Counted from the stretch's first letter, positions 20,776 to 32,483 are shown. The stretch is 64,000 bases of DNA from Delphinapterus leucas (GCF_002288925.2 NW_022098050.1:4603882-4667881), one strand, 5' to 3'. Notes: generated by a model from the letters alone, not told the origin. Program-made: numbers and translations.

Positions 20776-22000
20776 CTATTCCTGTTAAGCAAGACACTGG
20801 GGGGTCCGTGGCACAGAAAAGGTTAAGAGCTCCTTCTCTCAGACAAGGAAAGGGAGGGGAGGGGGGAAAGTTCAGTCCCGGATTTGCAAAGGAGTAGGGG
20901 GTTAACCCTGAGGTTTGCCCGCTGGAGTGGAAGACAGAGAAATTAACATATGGAGTGAGTTACTGGGGAAGTGGCGGAAGCTGGAAGTGAACATGAGTTG
21001 GGGGACAGCCCAATTCGTCTGGGGGGAGGGGTGGAAAGAAAGGAGATGGGGTAAGTGGGTGCCGCCCACACTCCCAGGAAAGCTGGGTATGTTGCAGGCT
21101 GGGACCTTTTCCTCTGCCTGCTGCGCGTTTTCTGAGACCCAACTGAGGCGTTTCGGCACGTATAAGGCGTAATAGATGAGAAAACAGTAGCGGCCAGAGC
21201 TGATGGCAGGCGCGCAGCTGAGGTAAGAGCACCTGGGAACTTCTTAATAAGCAGGCTGACATGTGGTGAATAAAATTTTAATGCTGGAAGAAAGAGAAAA
21301 CAGTGTCGTAAAAAGTATGCCCGGCATCGCTGCATCGTAACCAAGAGGACACGCCTGGCAGGGAGCTCCGGTGGAGCGGACAGTGGCGAGAGTCACCCCC
21401 CGCCTCGGACCTAGCGGTAACTCATGTCTGGGCCCGAGAACCAGCCTGGCTCCATTTTCTGCACTAGTGGAGGGGAGAAGAGGCACTGAGCGCGTTCAAC
21501 AGGACCTAATCCAAAAGGAAATGATTTGGATTTGGTGTAAGGACAGGAACTGATACGCACAAGCCTTTCTGGGTTCCCATCTGACCATCTCTTGCCCTCG
21601 CATACTATCAGCCCTGCGGGAACCATGTGTCGGTAGGGAAAACTGGCCGGGTCGGGGGTGGGGGGGTGGGGGTGGGGGAAGGCTTCAGTTAAATCGCATA
21701 AAATCCAAAGTAGCTGATACACTTTCAGACTCCCCTCCAGGCCTCTTTTGTCAGCCCTGTTCAACAATTTTATGCATGGAGCCAGTGGGCCTCAGGAAGA
21801 CACACACCTATCAAATTCCTGATTGCCCCAAGCTGGTAGAGTAGCTAATCTACCAAGAAGATAATCTATTTGTGTAACCAAGCAGAACCCTATGGGGCCT
21901 TCCCGGGACAGGCCTTCCCCCATATCCTCTGCTTTAGCTCCTCTCTGAAGTACCCAGATAATTGTATTTGATGCACATTTCCTGAGTTGTTCTGCAGACT
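20776..22000. other. Non-coding, no gene recognised
   Basis: G-rich runs occur at 20850-20875 and 21640-21680. Overlapping frames up to 133 aa (20943-21344, minus) have no domain. The counterpart is 45552-46776. Confidence 0.4.
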
Positions 22001-22362
22001 TGAAAACCCCACCACCAAATGGAACATGTTAACTACTTGATGACCATGAGCACAGAGCCCCAGGCCTCCTGGAGCCTAAGGACTGGTAATGTTAACCCCT
22101 GTGACGCCACTCTGCTGCCTCACCATCAGCCAATCAGAGAACTGTGCACAAGCTGATCACATACCCTGAGACTCGCCCCGCCTCCCCTCACCTGGCCTTT
22201 AAAAATGCTTTGCCGAAACCCTTCAGGGGGCTCGAGGCTTTTTAGGGCATGAGCCACCTCTCTCTTTGCATGGCCCTGCAATACACCTTTCTCTGCTCCA
22301 AACTCCGACGTTTCAGTTTGTTTGGCCTCAGTGTGCATCGGGCACACGAACTTGCATTAACA
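22001..22362 (+). mobile_element. Solo LTR, ERV1-like, copy 1
   Basis: It carries a CCAATCAGAG box (22130), a TTTAAAAATGC TATA-like box (22199), a downstream AATACACC polyadenylation-like region, and an end at CGAACTTGCATTAACA. The order U3-R-U5 is convincing, but the left edge is uncertain and the family is not named. No internal genes are present. Confidence 0.5.
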
Positions 22363-23199
22363 CTTGGACTCCAATCATGTCTCAACAGACTGTCACAATA
22401 AAGCGAGTCTATCAAAACGGTATTCACTTATTTATATGCCTCCTCACCCTCTTTCATAAAGGTTTTGAGATGATTTGCAGAAATCGTAGTAAATTAAATT
22501 AAAATATTAAAATTAAAATGTAAAACTCAAGTTCGGTTCTGGTATAAACTAGCATTGGAGGTCAGGACTGGTGTGAATGGTGACATTTAATAGGAAAAAA
22601 TATAAAGTTCTGTCCTCCATCTAGAAAGAGAAAGCCCAGGTATAGGATGTGAGCAATGTGGTTTAGCAACGTCTCAGATAAAAAAGAAACTGTAATGAAT
22701 GGTAAGCTCAGTCTGAGTAAAGAGTGGCATACGGTGGCTGGAAAAATTAAAAAGAACGCTGCCCCTAGGGTATAGTTACAGATGGAAATGTTTCTAAAAA
22801 AGGAAGGGATGGTCCCACACTGCCCCACTCTTGTTAAGACCACTCCTAGAACATTCGGCTCAGTTCTGAAAGTCACACTTTGAAAAAGTCATTGGCAAAC
22901 TGGATACATTCCAAAGAGAGTAATCTGGAGCGTGAAAGATCATGAAACACAGAAGTGGGCTATGTGCCGGCCCCTGTGTGAGGTACCAAAGGGACAAAGT
23001 CATAGAAGACATGGTCTTGTCCTTCAGAAACTTACAGCCCATGAGAAAATCAGATAAGTAAACCACAAAAAGAAAGAAGGCTAAATCAGGCTGTGGAATC
23101 TTGGAAGAAATTATGAAATATTTGGACTGGATGACATCCGGCACTCAACACTCCCAGCAGCTGGGGAAAGGAGTGCCTCCGTGTTAAAGGGAGAATCCA
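22363..23199. other. Non-coding AT-rich DNA, no gene recognised
   Basis: A short AT-rich low-complexity stretch lies near 22488-22525. Minus-strand frames of 104 and 94 aa are hydrophobic by composition only, with no domain. The counterpart is 47139-47975. Confidence 0.4.
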
Positions 23200-23560
23200 A
23201 GTGGTGCATCTCCGATGTACCACATGTATCAAAAAAACCTGACTACAGAGGCTTCAACAAATAAGGTGTATTTTGCTTGCACCACAAGAAAGGAGGAGGT
23301 AGGCAAATATGAGGCCAAGAATGTCAGCCCCTTAGACTCTGCGATTCTCTTGGCCCTTCCCTCATGGTTACAAAGTGGTTGCTACTGCTCTTGCCTTCAA
23401 GTCTGCATTCCAGCAGGAAGAATGGGAAGGGGCAACACTTGTATCAGGAAGACAAAAGCCTTCCCAGGAACCCACAGCAGACGCCTGCTTACAGCTCATC
23501 AGCCAGAACTGTGGCCCCTGGTCCCACAGTGGGGTTCATTATCAGGAATGGGGATTGGGT
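23200..23560. repeat. Unassigned interspersed repeat
   Basis: CCTCATGGTTACAAAGTGGT and TGCATTCCAGCAGGAAGAAT belong to a pattern common in mammalian genomes that I cannot assign to a family. The 118-aa and 107-aa plus frames are within it and are not genes. The counterpart is 47976-48336. Confidence 0.35.
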
Positions 23561-25649
23561 CAGGCAACTAGTGGATGGTGGTGCCATCCACAGAGACAAG
23601 AAATACAGAGGAGGAACAGGTTTGCTGGGTGCAGGGGTGGCGGTTAATGAGTTCAGTCTTGGACATGTTAAGCTGAAAAGCCTGTGAAGTATCCCGAAAC
23701 AGAGATGTTAAGTGGAGAAATTCGATGTGAGGGTTTGGATTGCAACTGAGAGTACTGTGCTTCAGACATGGATTTGGGAGTCAGCAGCAAAGTGGGGATC
23801 GCAGCCCTGGTTGTAGGCGAGCTCCCTCAGGGAGGAAGTGCCGAGTGAGAGGCCCAGCCAGGCTCCAGCTGGGTACCAGTTTCACATTTAGGCATGAAGT
23901 TGGGAGGAAGAGAGGAGTCTGAAAATATGCTGGGAAGAAAAAGCCAGAGAGATGGGAAACCAGGAGAGAGTGGTTCACAGAGGCTGTGGGAAGAGAGACT
24001 TTGAAGTGGGGGAGACAGACAGGCACCGCCCAGACTGTCGACGCCCCTCCCCTTATCCCTTTAGCCCTCCTCTGATCGCACCTGCAGCTGGGGGCCACGC
24101 CTTCCTGGGCATGCTGCCAGCTTCTGCCTTGAGTGCTCATGTCTCCCTGTGTCATGGGACTTTCTCTGGCCCCATGGGGGATTGTTGAGCCAAGTGCAGG
24201 CACAGCTTGGAAGGTAGGGAGTTAACCCCCTAGTCTGGAGGGGGTTGGGGAAAACAGGAGCCATCGGGTAAATCCCCCAACCTTCCCAGTTCCAAGCTGG
24301 ATCCCACAAGGTTCTTCGAGGACCCACAGAGGGGACTGAGCTCTGGTTGCCCACCGCAGTGACCCGCTTTACTGGCTCTGCTCTCTTCTCCGTCTCATTC
24401 TCCCTACGCATTGAAGTGTGGGCATGGCTCGGGAGCCCCCGCGGAGGTGACAGGGAGCCACCCACCCACTGGTATCATCTTGTTTTGATCCTTTTTATGG
24501 TTTGGTTGTTACTTTAGAAGGAAACCAAACTAAAAGCAACCTTGAACCAGGTCCCAGTCATCATTTTCTCCCATCCTTGAACGAGGACCAGACTCTGAAC
24601 TGACCCAACACAGAGGTCAAAATGCATGGGAGAAGGACAGAAAAGTGAAGCTTGGCTTTGGCAAAGGGGGTCAACGTTGACCTTGGACCAAGCAATTTCA
24701 GAGATGTGGCAGTGGCTGGGGCCAGGTGTCAGTGAGATGAGAAGTAAATAAAAGAGAAGGAAGTAGAGTCAGCCAGTGTGGACCACACTTTCAAGACTCT
24801 TGACACCGAGGGGCAGGAGAGACCCAGGATCATAGCTAGCGTGTGATGTAGAGTCAAGGGAAGCTGTTGTTGTTGTTTTGAATTGTCTTGTTTTGCTTTG
24901 TTTGTTATTTGAGATGGAGGAATGGCCCCTCAGAGGGTCTAAGGTGAGAACAAGGCTACTGACAGCCACAGCAAAGACTCCCAAGCTCTGAGCACCACAC
25001 AAGGCAGCAGAGAGACCCCAAACTAACGGGACCGTGGGAGCAGGGATAAGGACCAAGGTCTGGTCCAGCAGGAAGATGGAAACTGATGGCTGGGGTCATT
25101 CGCATCCCACCTCTACCTCCTGCCCTGTTACTGCGTAAGATCCTGAAACTGTGGCGTGACCCTGGGGAGGGAGAGGTCCCCTGGAAGGTCTGTGGTTCAG
25201 TTTTCCACCAGTCCAGTGAAATGGGGGCTCTGAGTCAGAGTTCCACTGGACTTGTAGGAAATAACAAATACATGGCATGTAACCCCAAATGAAGTAATGA
25301 ATCATATTCATTGGCTGCTAATGATATCAATGGCTGCTAAGATCACAAAAAGAGGGATGACCAGACGTCATGTGCCTGCTAAAGGAATTAACAAATATTG
25401 AGCCTCAATCCCTTCAGCCCCTGGATCCATTTACCAAATCACAGTAAGTACACAGAACGGAGAAGCAAGTGAAACTCTACCACAGAGATGCGATCACCAA
25501 AGCCCACACTATGTGATACTCCACAGGACAAAGGACGAGGTTCCCTCAACAAGTAAGAGAGAGAGAGAGGAGAAACCTACAGATTAAGAGACTTTAAAAG
25601 ACAAATCAATAATCCCAGTGTGTAGAACCTATTTGAATCCCAATCCAAA
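23561..25649. other. Non-coding, no gene recognised
   Basis: About 2 kb of unique-looking DNA, including a short GTT-rich stretch near 24862-24908 and a (GA)n run near 25556-25570. Frames up to 140 aa (23781-24203, minus) have no domain. The counterpart is 48337-50425. Confidence 0.4.
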
Positions 25650-26160
25650 GAAACTTAAAAAAAAACTTTGAGATGTATGAAGCAATTAAAATTTGAACAC
25701 TGACGAGATTTGATAAAATTAATAGGTAATTGCTAAATAATATAGTTACATTAGGAAAAGAGTCTTTATCTTTTAGAGATATTTACATATACGTGATAGG
25801 ATGTTTGGGATTTGCTTCAGAAGAGTCCAGTGGATAGAAAGGAAACCAAACTGGCATGAGTTCACCATTGTTGCAGCTGGATAATGGGTCCATGGAGGTT
25901 AGTGATCCTAGTCTGTCTAATTTGGTATGCGTTTGAAATTCTTTTTCTAAAATATTTTTTTAAATATTTATTTATTTAGGCTGCACCAGGTCCTGGTTTC
26001 AGCACGCAGGCTCTTAGTTGTAGCATTCGAACTCTTAGTTGCGGCATGCATGTGGGATCCGGTTCCCTGACCAGGGATCGAACCTGGGCCCCCTGCATTG
26101 GGAGCGCGGAGTGTTACCCATTGGACCACCAGGGAAGTCCCTATGTTTGAAATTAAAAGG
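25650..26160 (+). mobile_element. Old LINE-like 3' relic interrupted by a SINE, copy 1
   Basis: GAGTCTTTATCTTTTAGAGA and TTGGGATTTGCTTCAGAAGA, then TTGTTGCAGCTGGATAATGG, follow an old mammalian 3' repeat end; the family is not certain. The CHR SINE at 25941-26141 is inserted near its end, so it is older than the SINE. The counterpart is 50426-50936. Confidence 0.4.
25941..26141 (-). mobile_element. CHR-type SINE (CHRL-like), copy 1
   Basis: Minus-strand SINE ending CCACCAGGGAAGTCCC, with a B-box region GGTTCGATCCCTGG on the minus strand and a TTGCGGCATGCATGTGGG body. The T-rich tail is at 25941-25978. Flanking repeats TATGCGTTTGAAATT (25926-25940) and TATGTTTGAAATT (26142-26154) are an imperfect target-site duplication. 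It is diverged from the younger SINEs in the window. Confidence 0.85.
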
Positions 26161-26245
26161 TGGGTAGGAGGGAGAGAAGGAAGGAAGGTGGGATGGAGAA
26201 AGGGGGTAGGAAAGGGGAGGGAAGAGAGCGGGGAGGGGAGGGGAA
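26160..26245. repeat. Purine-rich GGAA/GGGA tract
   Basis: Almost pure purine on the plus strand over more than 80 bp, with mirror-like GGGGAGGGGAGGGG at the end. It could form triplex or G-quadruplex structures. The counterpart is 50936-51021. Confidence 0.8.
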
Positions 26246-27044
26246 TCACACAGTTTTCTCCCCAACCTAAAACAATCACAAAGTAAAAAGCCGGTGGCAC
26301 GGTGTGCGCTCCTGCATTGGGGGAGGGATATTCAGAGCCACCACAGCGGTGGAAGGAAGGGTTTTTACTTGCTCACAGCTACATTTGGTTCCACCACTAA
26401 CTCACTGCCCCAACAGCCCCTGATGCTCTCCAGACCTTTTCAAATGCCCCCTTGTTAAGCCTTATCTCTCCATCCTGTTACTTGGGCTGGAAAGTGACTC
26501 CTCGCACCAGAATTGAAAATAAGGGAAATAAGTTTGCCCGTAGGAAGTAATGTAAACCATCAACACTGAATGTGTCAGAGTGAAGTCACCTTGAAGGAGT
26601 GGAATGCCCGGGCCAGCGAGACTTGGCAGGCAGCAGCCTGATTTAAGTGGTTAGGAAATTAATATGTGTCCATCACGTGGCAGGCTGGGGGCAGGCAGGG
26701 TCGGGTGGACACCTTGCTTTTTCCCTCCGGAATCATTCTCCTCCCTCCCCAACCTGCGCTGGCTCCGGCAGGCTGACCTATATGGCTTTCACTGTGCTTT
26801 GATGGAGTTTGGCTAATGGGAAGCCACAGAAGGTGGTCGGGGTGGGGAGGGGATTGCGGTCAACTTACTTCTTCTCCTGGCTCCCCCCTGCCACCAAGGA
26901 TCCCCCAGATCCCCCAGAATCCCCCAGTTCTTCGTAAGGGTCCTTCTCCAACTAGGTTTTGCTAACCATTCCGTTGCTTTGGGCTTAGGGATGCTTCAAG
27001 CCATTCCTCTGTAAGTAGCACCTTTGACATTTGAATTATATGCA
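26246..27044. other. Non-coding; short GATCCCCCA triplet repeat near 26900
   Basis: Unique-looking DNA. Three imperfect copies of GATCCCCCA lie at about 26899-26927. No gene was recognised. The counterpart is 51022-51820. Confidence 0.4.
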
Positions 27045-27665
27045 CTCTTGAAGCCGAATCCGGCCTCTGGAGCCCAACACCGAATTAAATCTCGGAGACA
27101 GAGTTTTGGGTGAAATAGAAAAGAATAGCTTTATTGCTTTGCGGGACAAAGGGGGCCACAGTGGGCTAATGCCCTCAAAACTGTGTGTCCCAACCTGGAG
27201 GGGGTAGTGAGACATTTTTTTAGTAATGGTTCAAAGAGGGCGTGATCAGCTGGTGGACATTCTTCTGATTGGTTGGTGGTGAGGTAAGTGGGAGTCGGCA
27301 TCATCAACCTTCTGGTTCCAACCCGTCTGGGGTCTTGTGCGCAGCAGACAGTTGACTTCTCCCACCTGGTGCGAGTTTCAGTGTCTGCAAAACAGCTCCA
27401 GGATATTGTTTGTGTGTCCCTTGAGGGGGAACCAGGACCCTGCCCCAAGGCTGCACTATGGGTTCTCTCGACTGTTCCCCCCTTGTCTCTGCATCCCCTC
27501 CTTTCCCTAATTAACATCTGTTTGAACCTGGAACCCCATTGGAACTCAGGGAATGTCCTGGTGGCTGAATGAAGCCTATTTCCTATAATCAATAAATGGG
27601 GGACATGGAAAGGCTTTTGTGCCCAGGAGCCCCACTGGCTACTACTCAGTATCACTCTCAACGTC
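27045..27665 (-). mobile_element. Solo LTR, ERV class uncertain, copy 1
   Basis: On the minus strand an AATAAAGC polyadenylation signal (27129-27136) is followed by a short U5 ending near the CCGGATTCGGCTTCA block. A CCAATCAG box lies near 27270 on the minus strand. The 178-aa minus frame (27131-27667) covers the LTR and has no retroviral protein motif. Confidence 0.5.
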
Positions 27666-27669
27666 ACAT

Positions 27670-27825
27670 AAAATCATAGACTTGTAGGGCTGGGATGGTC
27701 TTAGACATGAGATGGCCTGGTCCCGGCTCCTCATTTGGGGCGTGAGAGATTTGGAGATCAGAGAGGCTGAATAACTTGCCCAGGGGTGTTCAGAGAGTGA
27801 ATGGGTCAGGGCAAGGACCACCCCC
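27670..27825 (-). mobile_element. MIR/L2-class fragment, copy 1
   Basis: AAAATCATAGACTTGTAGGG, then GAGGCTGAATAACTTGCCCA, is the common antisense pattern of ancient mammalian SINE/LINE relics. It ends at a C10 run, whose length is the same in copy 2 (52446-52601). Confidence 0.45.
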
Positions 27826-27845
27826 CCCCCAAGGCAGTGTCCTTT

Positions 27846-28530
27846 TTATTTCTTAATTTCAGCTTTATTGAGTATATTGACAAACAAAATTTGAATTAAC
27901 ATACCCACCACCTCACACATCTATCTCTTTCTTTTTTTCTTTTTTTTTGGTGAGAACATCTGAGTTCCATCCTCCCAGCAAACCTCAACCATATGACACA
28001 GTGTTATCAACAATGGTCACCATGCTTTACATCAGATCCTCAGACCTTATTCATCTTATAACTGAAAGTTTGTACCCTTTTACCAACCTTTCCCTATCTC
28101 CCCTGCCCCCAGCCCCTGGCAACTACTTTTCTACTCTCTGTTTCTATGAGGTAGACTTTTTTTGTTGTTCAGATTCCATATATAAGTGCAGTATTTGTCT
28201 TTCTCTGTCTGGCTTATTTCACTTAGCACAATGCCCTCAAGGTCCATCCATGTTGTCACAAGTGGCAAGATTTCCTTGTTTTTTTAATGGCTGGATAATG
28301 TTCCGTTGTATGTATATACCACATCTTCTTTATCCATTTATCGGTTGATGGACACTTAGGTTTCTTCCATATCTTGGTTATTGGGAATAATGCTCCAGTG
28401 AACGTTGGGGTGCAGATCAGTATCGCTTCGAAATCCCGTTTTCACTTCCTTTGGATAAATACCCAGAAGTGGGATTGCTGGATCATAGGGTAGTTCTCGT
28501 TTTAAGTTTTTAAGGAAACTCCATAGTGTT
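27846..28530 (-). mobile_element. L1 3' part, antisense, copy 1
   Basis: The plus strand shows typical antisense L1 text: ATGGCTGGATAATGTTCCGT, ATTGGGAATAATGCTCCAGT, and GATTGCTGGATCATAGGGTA. This corresponds to the L1 3' end up to the ORF2 C-terminus. The 133-aa plus frame (27947-28348) is a shadow on the antisense strand. Confidence 0.85.
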
Positions 28531-28734
28531 TACTGCCTGCGCCAGTTTACTGCCCCGAGGGCAGTGCCTTTTGACCACACCCAGCACTACCCATCTACAA
28601 GGGCATATCTGGATTTGGGGGTCCTGGGCCTATCAGCCAGTGGGACCTCCCAGCCCTCCCAGTTCTAAGCCACCCTCAGCGCAGGTAAAGGATGGATTTG
28701 TCGGGGTTGTGGGAGAGCCCTAGACTCACGAAGA

Positions 28735-28930
28735 CAAGCAGCACACTGGGCCTGTGTGACCCTCTGGAAGCGTCTTAACCTCTCTGAATCTTTTCCTCAT
28801 CTCCAAAATCGTACCTAATAATACCTTCTTTGACAAGGTTGTCATGAGACCCAGAATGTGGTATCGCAGAGAACTCCTAACTCGGTGCCTGGCGTGAAGC
28901 GGGGACTCATAGCTAAATATTACTCATAAC
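28735..28930 (+). mobile_element. MIR SINE, copy 1
   Basis: TTAACCTCTCTGAATCTTTT, a TCATCTCCAAAATCG core, AGGTTGTCATGAGACC and GTGCCTGGCGTGAAGCGGGG follow MIR order from core to tail. The counterpart is 53511-53706. Confidence 0.6.
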
Positions 28931-30877
28931 TAACTAAGGGTCTGAAATTGCTTACTGGGTCCCAGCCTAGGACTGCACCCTCCATCCCGACCTTACGCCT
29001 TCCTCCAGGTCAACATCTACACCTTCCCCAACACCTTTTCAAGTAAAGGCAAATGTCACAGATGCTGCCAGCACCTCGCCTGGATCCCCTCAGCTTACCC
29101 TGGGGGTCCCAAACTAGATGCTCTTTCCATCCCTCTGCCTGAGAGCCATCTCTGGCTGCGGCACGCGCTGAGCCCAGGTCTGGGCAGGCCGGAAGCGCCG
29201 GGGACTTAGTATCATCCCGGACAGCCCTCCAACAATGTGGGCCGGGGGTGGGGGTGCGGGGTTGAAGAAATGCCTGGCCCCCTCGCCTCTCACTAGGACA
29301 GTTACAAGCCACATTTCAGACAGTCTCTGAGAAGGTCCCCAACGGGACTGCGCCCCTGTGCGTAAAGTGGAAACCCGCTCAATGAAACGCCCGTCACCGG
29401 CTTTCCCTCCTTCCTTGTCTCATTTCTGAGCTTCTTGGACTCACCTCCCAAATCCTTATCTCGAGTCTGCTTTGAGGGGATACCAAGGTAAGACCCAAAA
29501 TAATAGGTGCAAGGAAATCTCACTGAGCTTTGCTGGGTCCACCCCAGTGTTCCCCCCGCCAGAGCAGCCTGGGAAGTTGGAGAACTCACCCCCAGGTGCC
29601 GGGGTGCTTCCTGGAGAGAATCAGCCTCGTGAAAGAGAGAACTAAGCAGTAGGCTGGCCCCGTGCCAGCGCACAGAGAGCCGCATTTGAGGACAGAGCAA
29701 TCTGTCACGAAAATCCCCCTCCTCCCCAACCCAGTGGGGTTCCGTCCGCACCCACGAGCAAAGGGATTTAGAGAAAGCGCGAGGAAAATCTCAACCACGG
29801 AGACAATGAAGCCCCTCGCTCCCGCAGCGTCGATGGCTGGAAAGAAGACAGAAGTGGGGCCCCGGGCCCGCGACCTGAACACCATCAGGCTCCTCCAAGT
29901 GGCAGGGCCAAGCCTGGCCCCGCCATCCCAGCAGCCACTGCAGAGGGAGGAGGGGAAGTGCCTGTCTTCTGCCTCCAAACATGCCTCCACTTCACACCCA
30001 TTAGGATGCCTGTTATAATGAAAACCACTGACAAATAGAAGACAGCCAACTGGTACAAAGAATGCCCGCCTTGCAAGGTTGTTGTGAGGATTAAATGAGG
30101 TAATATCTGTACAGAGAGGTGTCTGATAATGGTCATTGTCACTTGTCAAAGCCAAACAGGGGTGCGAGCCACTTCCTCTGTCACGTGTGAAGGGCAGCTC
30201 ATCAGACCCCCAAGCAGTGAGCAGACGTCCTTCTCTTCACCTTCCTACCCAGAATTTTAAAAAGCCCTCGCGGATGCCCTGGCATGGTTTAAGGCTCAGT
30301 TCACGCTTTAACCTTCCTGCCACCACTCATGCTGTTCCCTGCAACTGTTTTTGTGCTCCTCGTTGGCTATCCGCCGGCTCTTCGGCATGATCGACAAAAC
30401 TGAGGTCCCTGGGGCTCCCTGCAGAGCAGCAGCTCTTGGTCAAGTCCATCATTTCTTCCTCCTCGTACTCCTTTGTGGTGGTTGATTTGGAATTTCATTT
30501 TTGCATCCTTCCAACCTTCCAGATAGCCTCTATAACATCTCAAGCCATGAGTTCCTACCTCTGTTTTCCCCAAAGTGCCCTCTGGGGCTCCCTTGCAACG
30601 AGAACAGAGATTCCTGGCCCTGCTCCCAACAGACCCAATCAGAATCTTGGAGGCAGAGCCTGGCAGGGTGGAGGTGGGGTTGTATCAGCCCTTGATGGTG
30701 TGTATGGCCCTCCAGCCTTGGAGGACTGCGGCTCCAAGCCTTTTCAAGTCTGAACAGCCCATTCCCCATGCCTCTTATTCCGAGAGGACAGACTCACCTT
30801 CTCCCGAGGTCTCATCCCGCTCGCTCACCAAACGGTCCCTCCTTCTTGGTTTGAATTAACTCAAGAATAGCAATTCT
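28931..30877. other. GC-rich non-coding DNA with a MIR tail fragment
   Basis: No gene was recognised. The part at 30062-30145 is a MIR tail (AAGGTTGTTGTGAGGATTAA). The 189-aa minus frame (29586-30155) covers it and has no domain; its N-terminal part is translated MIR sequence. The copy-distinguishing A/G site is 30284. The counterpart is 53707-55653. Confidence 0.45.
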
Positions 30878-30985
30878 GGGCTTCCCCGGTGGCACAGTGG
30901 TTGAGAGTCCGCCTGCCGATGCGGGGGACGCGGGTTCGTGCCCCGGTCCGGGAAGATCCCACATGCCGCGGAGCGGCTGGGCCCG
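30878..30985 (+). mobile_element. CHR SINE truncated by the duplication junction
   Basis: The SINE begins GGGCTTCCCCGGTGGCACAG, directly after the 15-bp left target site AAGAATAGCAATTCT (30863-30877). It stops after GGGCCCG, where the intact version at 55654 continues. The 3' half, the A tail and the right target site are absent here, so the truncation was caused by the rearrangement and not by retrotransposition. Confidence 0.95.
30984..30985. other. Tandem-duplication junction
   Basis: SINE sequence ending GGCTGGGCCCG is joined to ATGAGCCCTG from the left edge of the unit. The only strictly ambiguous base is one shared G (30985). There is wider imperfect similarity: both parents carry GGCTG just before and TGAGCC just after the breakpoint. 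This fits end-joining or template switching with minimal microhomology, not recombination between long homologous repeats. It could also be an assembly join. Confidence 0.9.
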
Positions 30986-31180
30986 ATGAGCCCTGCTAAG
31001 CAGGAGGCAGGGCATCTAGGGTGTGGCTCTCCAGTGTCAGACACACACCTTCAGCCCAATGGCGGGGGTCCCAGCCCTGGGGGCCCAGGGCTTGGGTGAT
31101 CAGCTTGGAGAATCCCCACCACCATCATCACCATCATGAAGCCGAGGTGGGACCGCTCTGGTTTCTGTTATTGTGAATCT

Positions 31181-31741
31181 CAGATGCAAATGTTTACAAT
31201 TGGCCCTGAAGGGAAGTCAAATTTGCCACCCCCAAATATGCCTCTTAGGCATAAGGATGATTTTAGGCTGATTACTTTTAAGAAACAGCAGTCACTGGAG
31301 AAGCTCTGAAAATAGAGTAAGTTTTGTAAGAGACATTTCCGTGTATAAGGGAAATTTCCATTTGCCAGGGTGTCTCCCTCTCTGTACCAGGAAGAGGAAG
31401 ATGACTCGAAATCTCTTGAAACTCTTATGAATGAAGCAGGCATGGACTTAAATCTGCATAAAAACCTTACCTTTGTTTCCCATGCATTTCCGGACAACCT
31501 CCCATAAATGGCCCCACCCCCCACCCCCAGCATCTTCCTTTGTCTTTAGCTGGAGGTGGGATTTAAGGTGGCGCTTTGAGCCATTTCGGGGAGCTACTCA
31601 TTTTTCCTGGGGCTCTCCCATGGATACAGACAGTATACACGTTATTAAACTTCCGTTTGTTTTTCTCCTGTTCATCTGTCTTCTATTACAGGGGGTCTTA
31701 GCCAAGAACCTAGAAAGGTAGCAGGAGAATTCTATTTCCTC
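31181..31741 (+). mobile_element. Solo LTR (LTR B, copy 2)
   Basis: Identical counterpart of 6405-6965. Here it lies about 200 bp right of the duplication junction, without LTR A upstream. Confidence 0.5.
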
Positions 31742-32483
31742 CCCCCGGAGCCCCTTTCCAGCCAGAAGGCCTCCAAGTGCAGCCATCCTGCCTGTGCTGC
31801 TGGCACAGAGCAGCAGTGCCCACCAGCCCTCTCGGGAGGACCAGAGCCAGGGAGTCACAGGAGACCCCGTTATCCCTGAACTCCGATTCTACGTAGCCAA
31901 GAGAGGTCCTTCCAGCACCTTCACCCCAGCGCAACGATGATGTGCTCCAGGCTACCGGCAGCCTCAGCCCCAACACAGGAGAGGCCACAGATTAAAGCCC
32001 TCCATCAAGGGCATCCTGGGCAATCCGGCCTCAAAGGCACCCAGTTGCTCTTAAGATCTTGAGAAACCCTGACCCTTTCTGAAGCGCCCACTTGTGTTAT
32101 TTCTGGGCCACCCCCCCAATCTTCTTCTCGATCATGAATACCCCTCTTTTTGGCCACAGGGTAGTTACCCACCCCCACCCCCCCCATGGTGATCAGCTTT
32201 GAAACCCTGACACCGGAAGGTTCTGCGGGTGTTCCTTCTAGGAGAGAGAAGAAAGAAGAGGAGAGATTGTGACTCATCCTGCAGCCCAGCCTGGGTCGGG
32301 GAAGGAGGGTGCCCCACCATGGCGAGAGGGCAGCGGGCTAAGCCCCAGGTACCCGAGAGAAGGAGGCAGCCCATGGATGGCCCAGCGCGGACAGCAAGGG
32401 GCCCTGCATCAAGAGGAGATGCAGTGGGTTCAGCACTGGGGTGAAGCCTGCCTGGCCTCGGCATGTGCAAGACCCAGCTACAT

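Larger units (their letters stand above)
6209..30984 (+). repeat. Copy 1 of a 24.8-kb direct tandem duplication
   Basis: This 24,776-bp unit recurs in the same orientation immediately downstream. The offset is 24,776 up to the T-run near 15485, 24,775 between that run and the G-run near 20140, and 24,776 again to the end, so there are two single-base indels. The other differences seen are a T>G inside the T-run and A at 30284 against G at 55060. The left edge abuts a 17-bp minisatellite and the right edge lies inside a CHR SINE that is cut short. No coding gene was recognised in the unit. It holds repeats and unique non-coding DNA, including a CpG-rich patch. Confidence 0.97.

Noticed and set aside
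27131..27667. 178-aa minus-strand open frame (also at 51907-52443)
   Set aside because: It lies within a solo LTR and contains no gag, pol or env motif.
29586..30155. 189-aa minus-strand open frame (also at 54362-54931), the longest in the window
   Set aside because: Its N-terminal part is translated MIR sequence, the rest shows no domain or protein-like pattern, it overlaps frames on the other strand, and GC-rich DNA readily gives such frames. It appears twice only because of the duplication.
30878..30985. Duplication by recombination between two CHR SINEs
   Set aside because: Only one of the two breakpoints lies in a SINE. The left partner is minisatellite-edge sequence with a single shared base at the junction.
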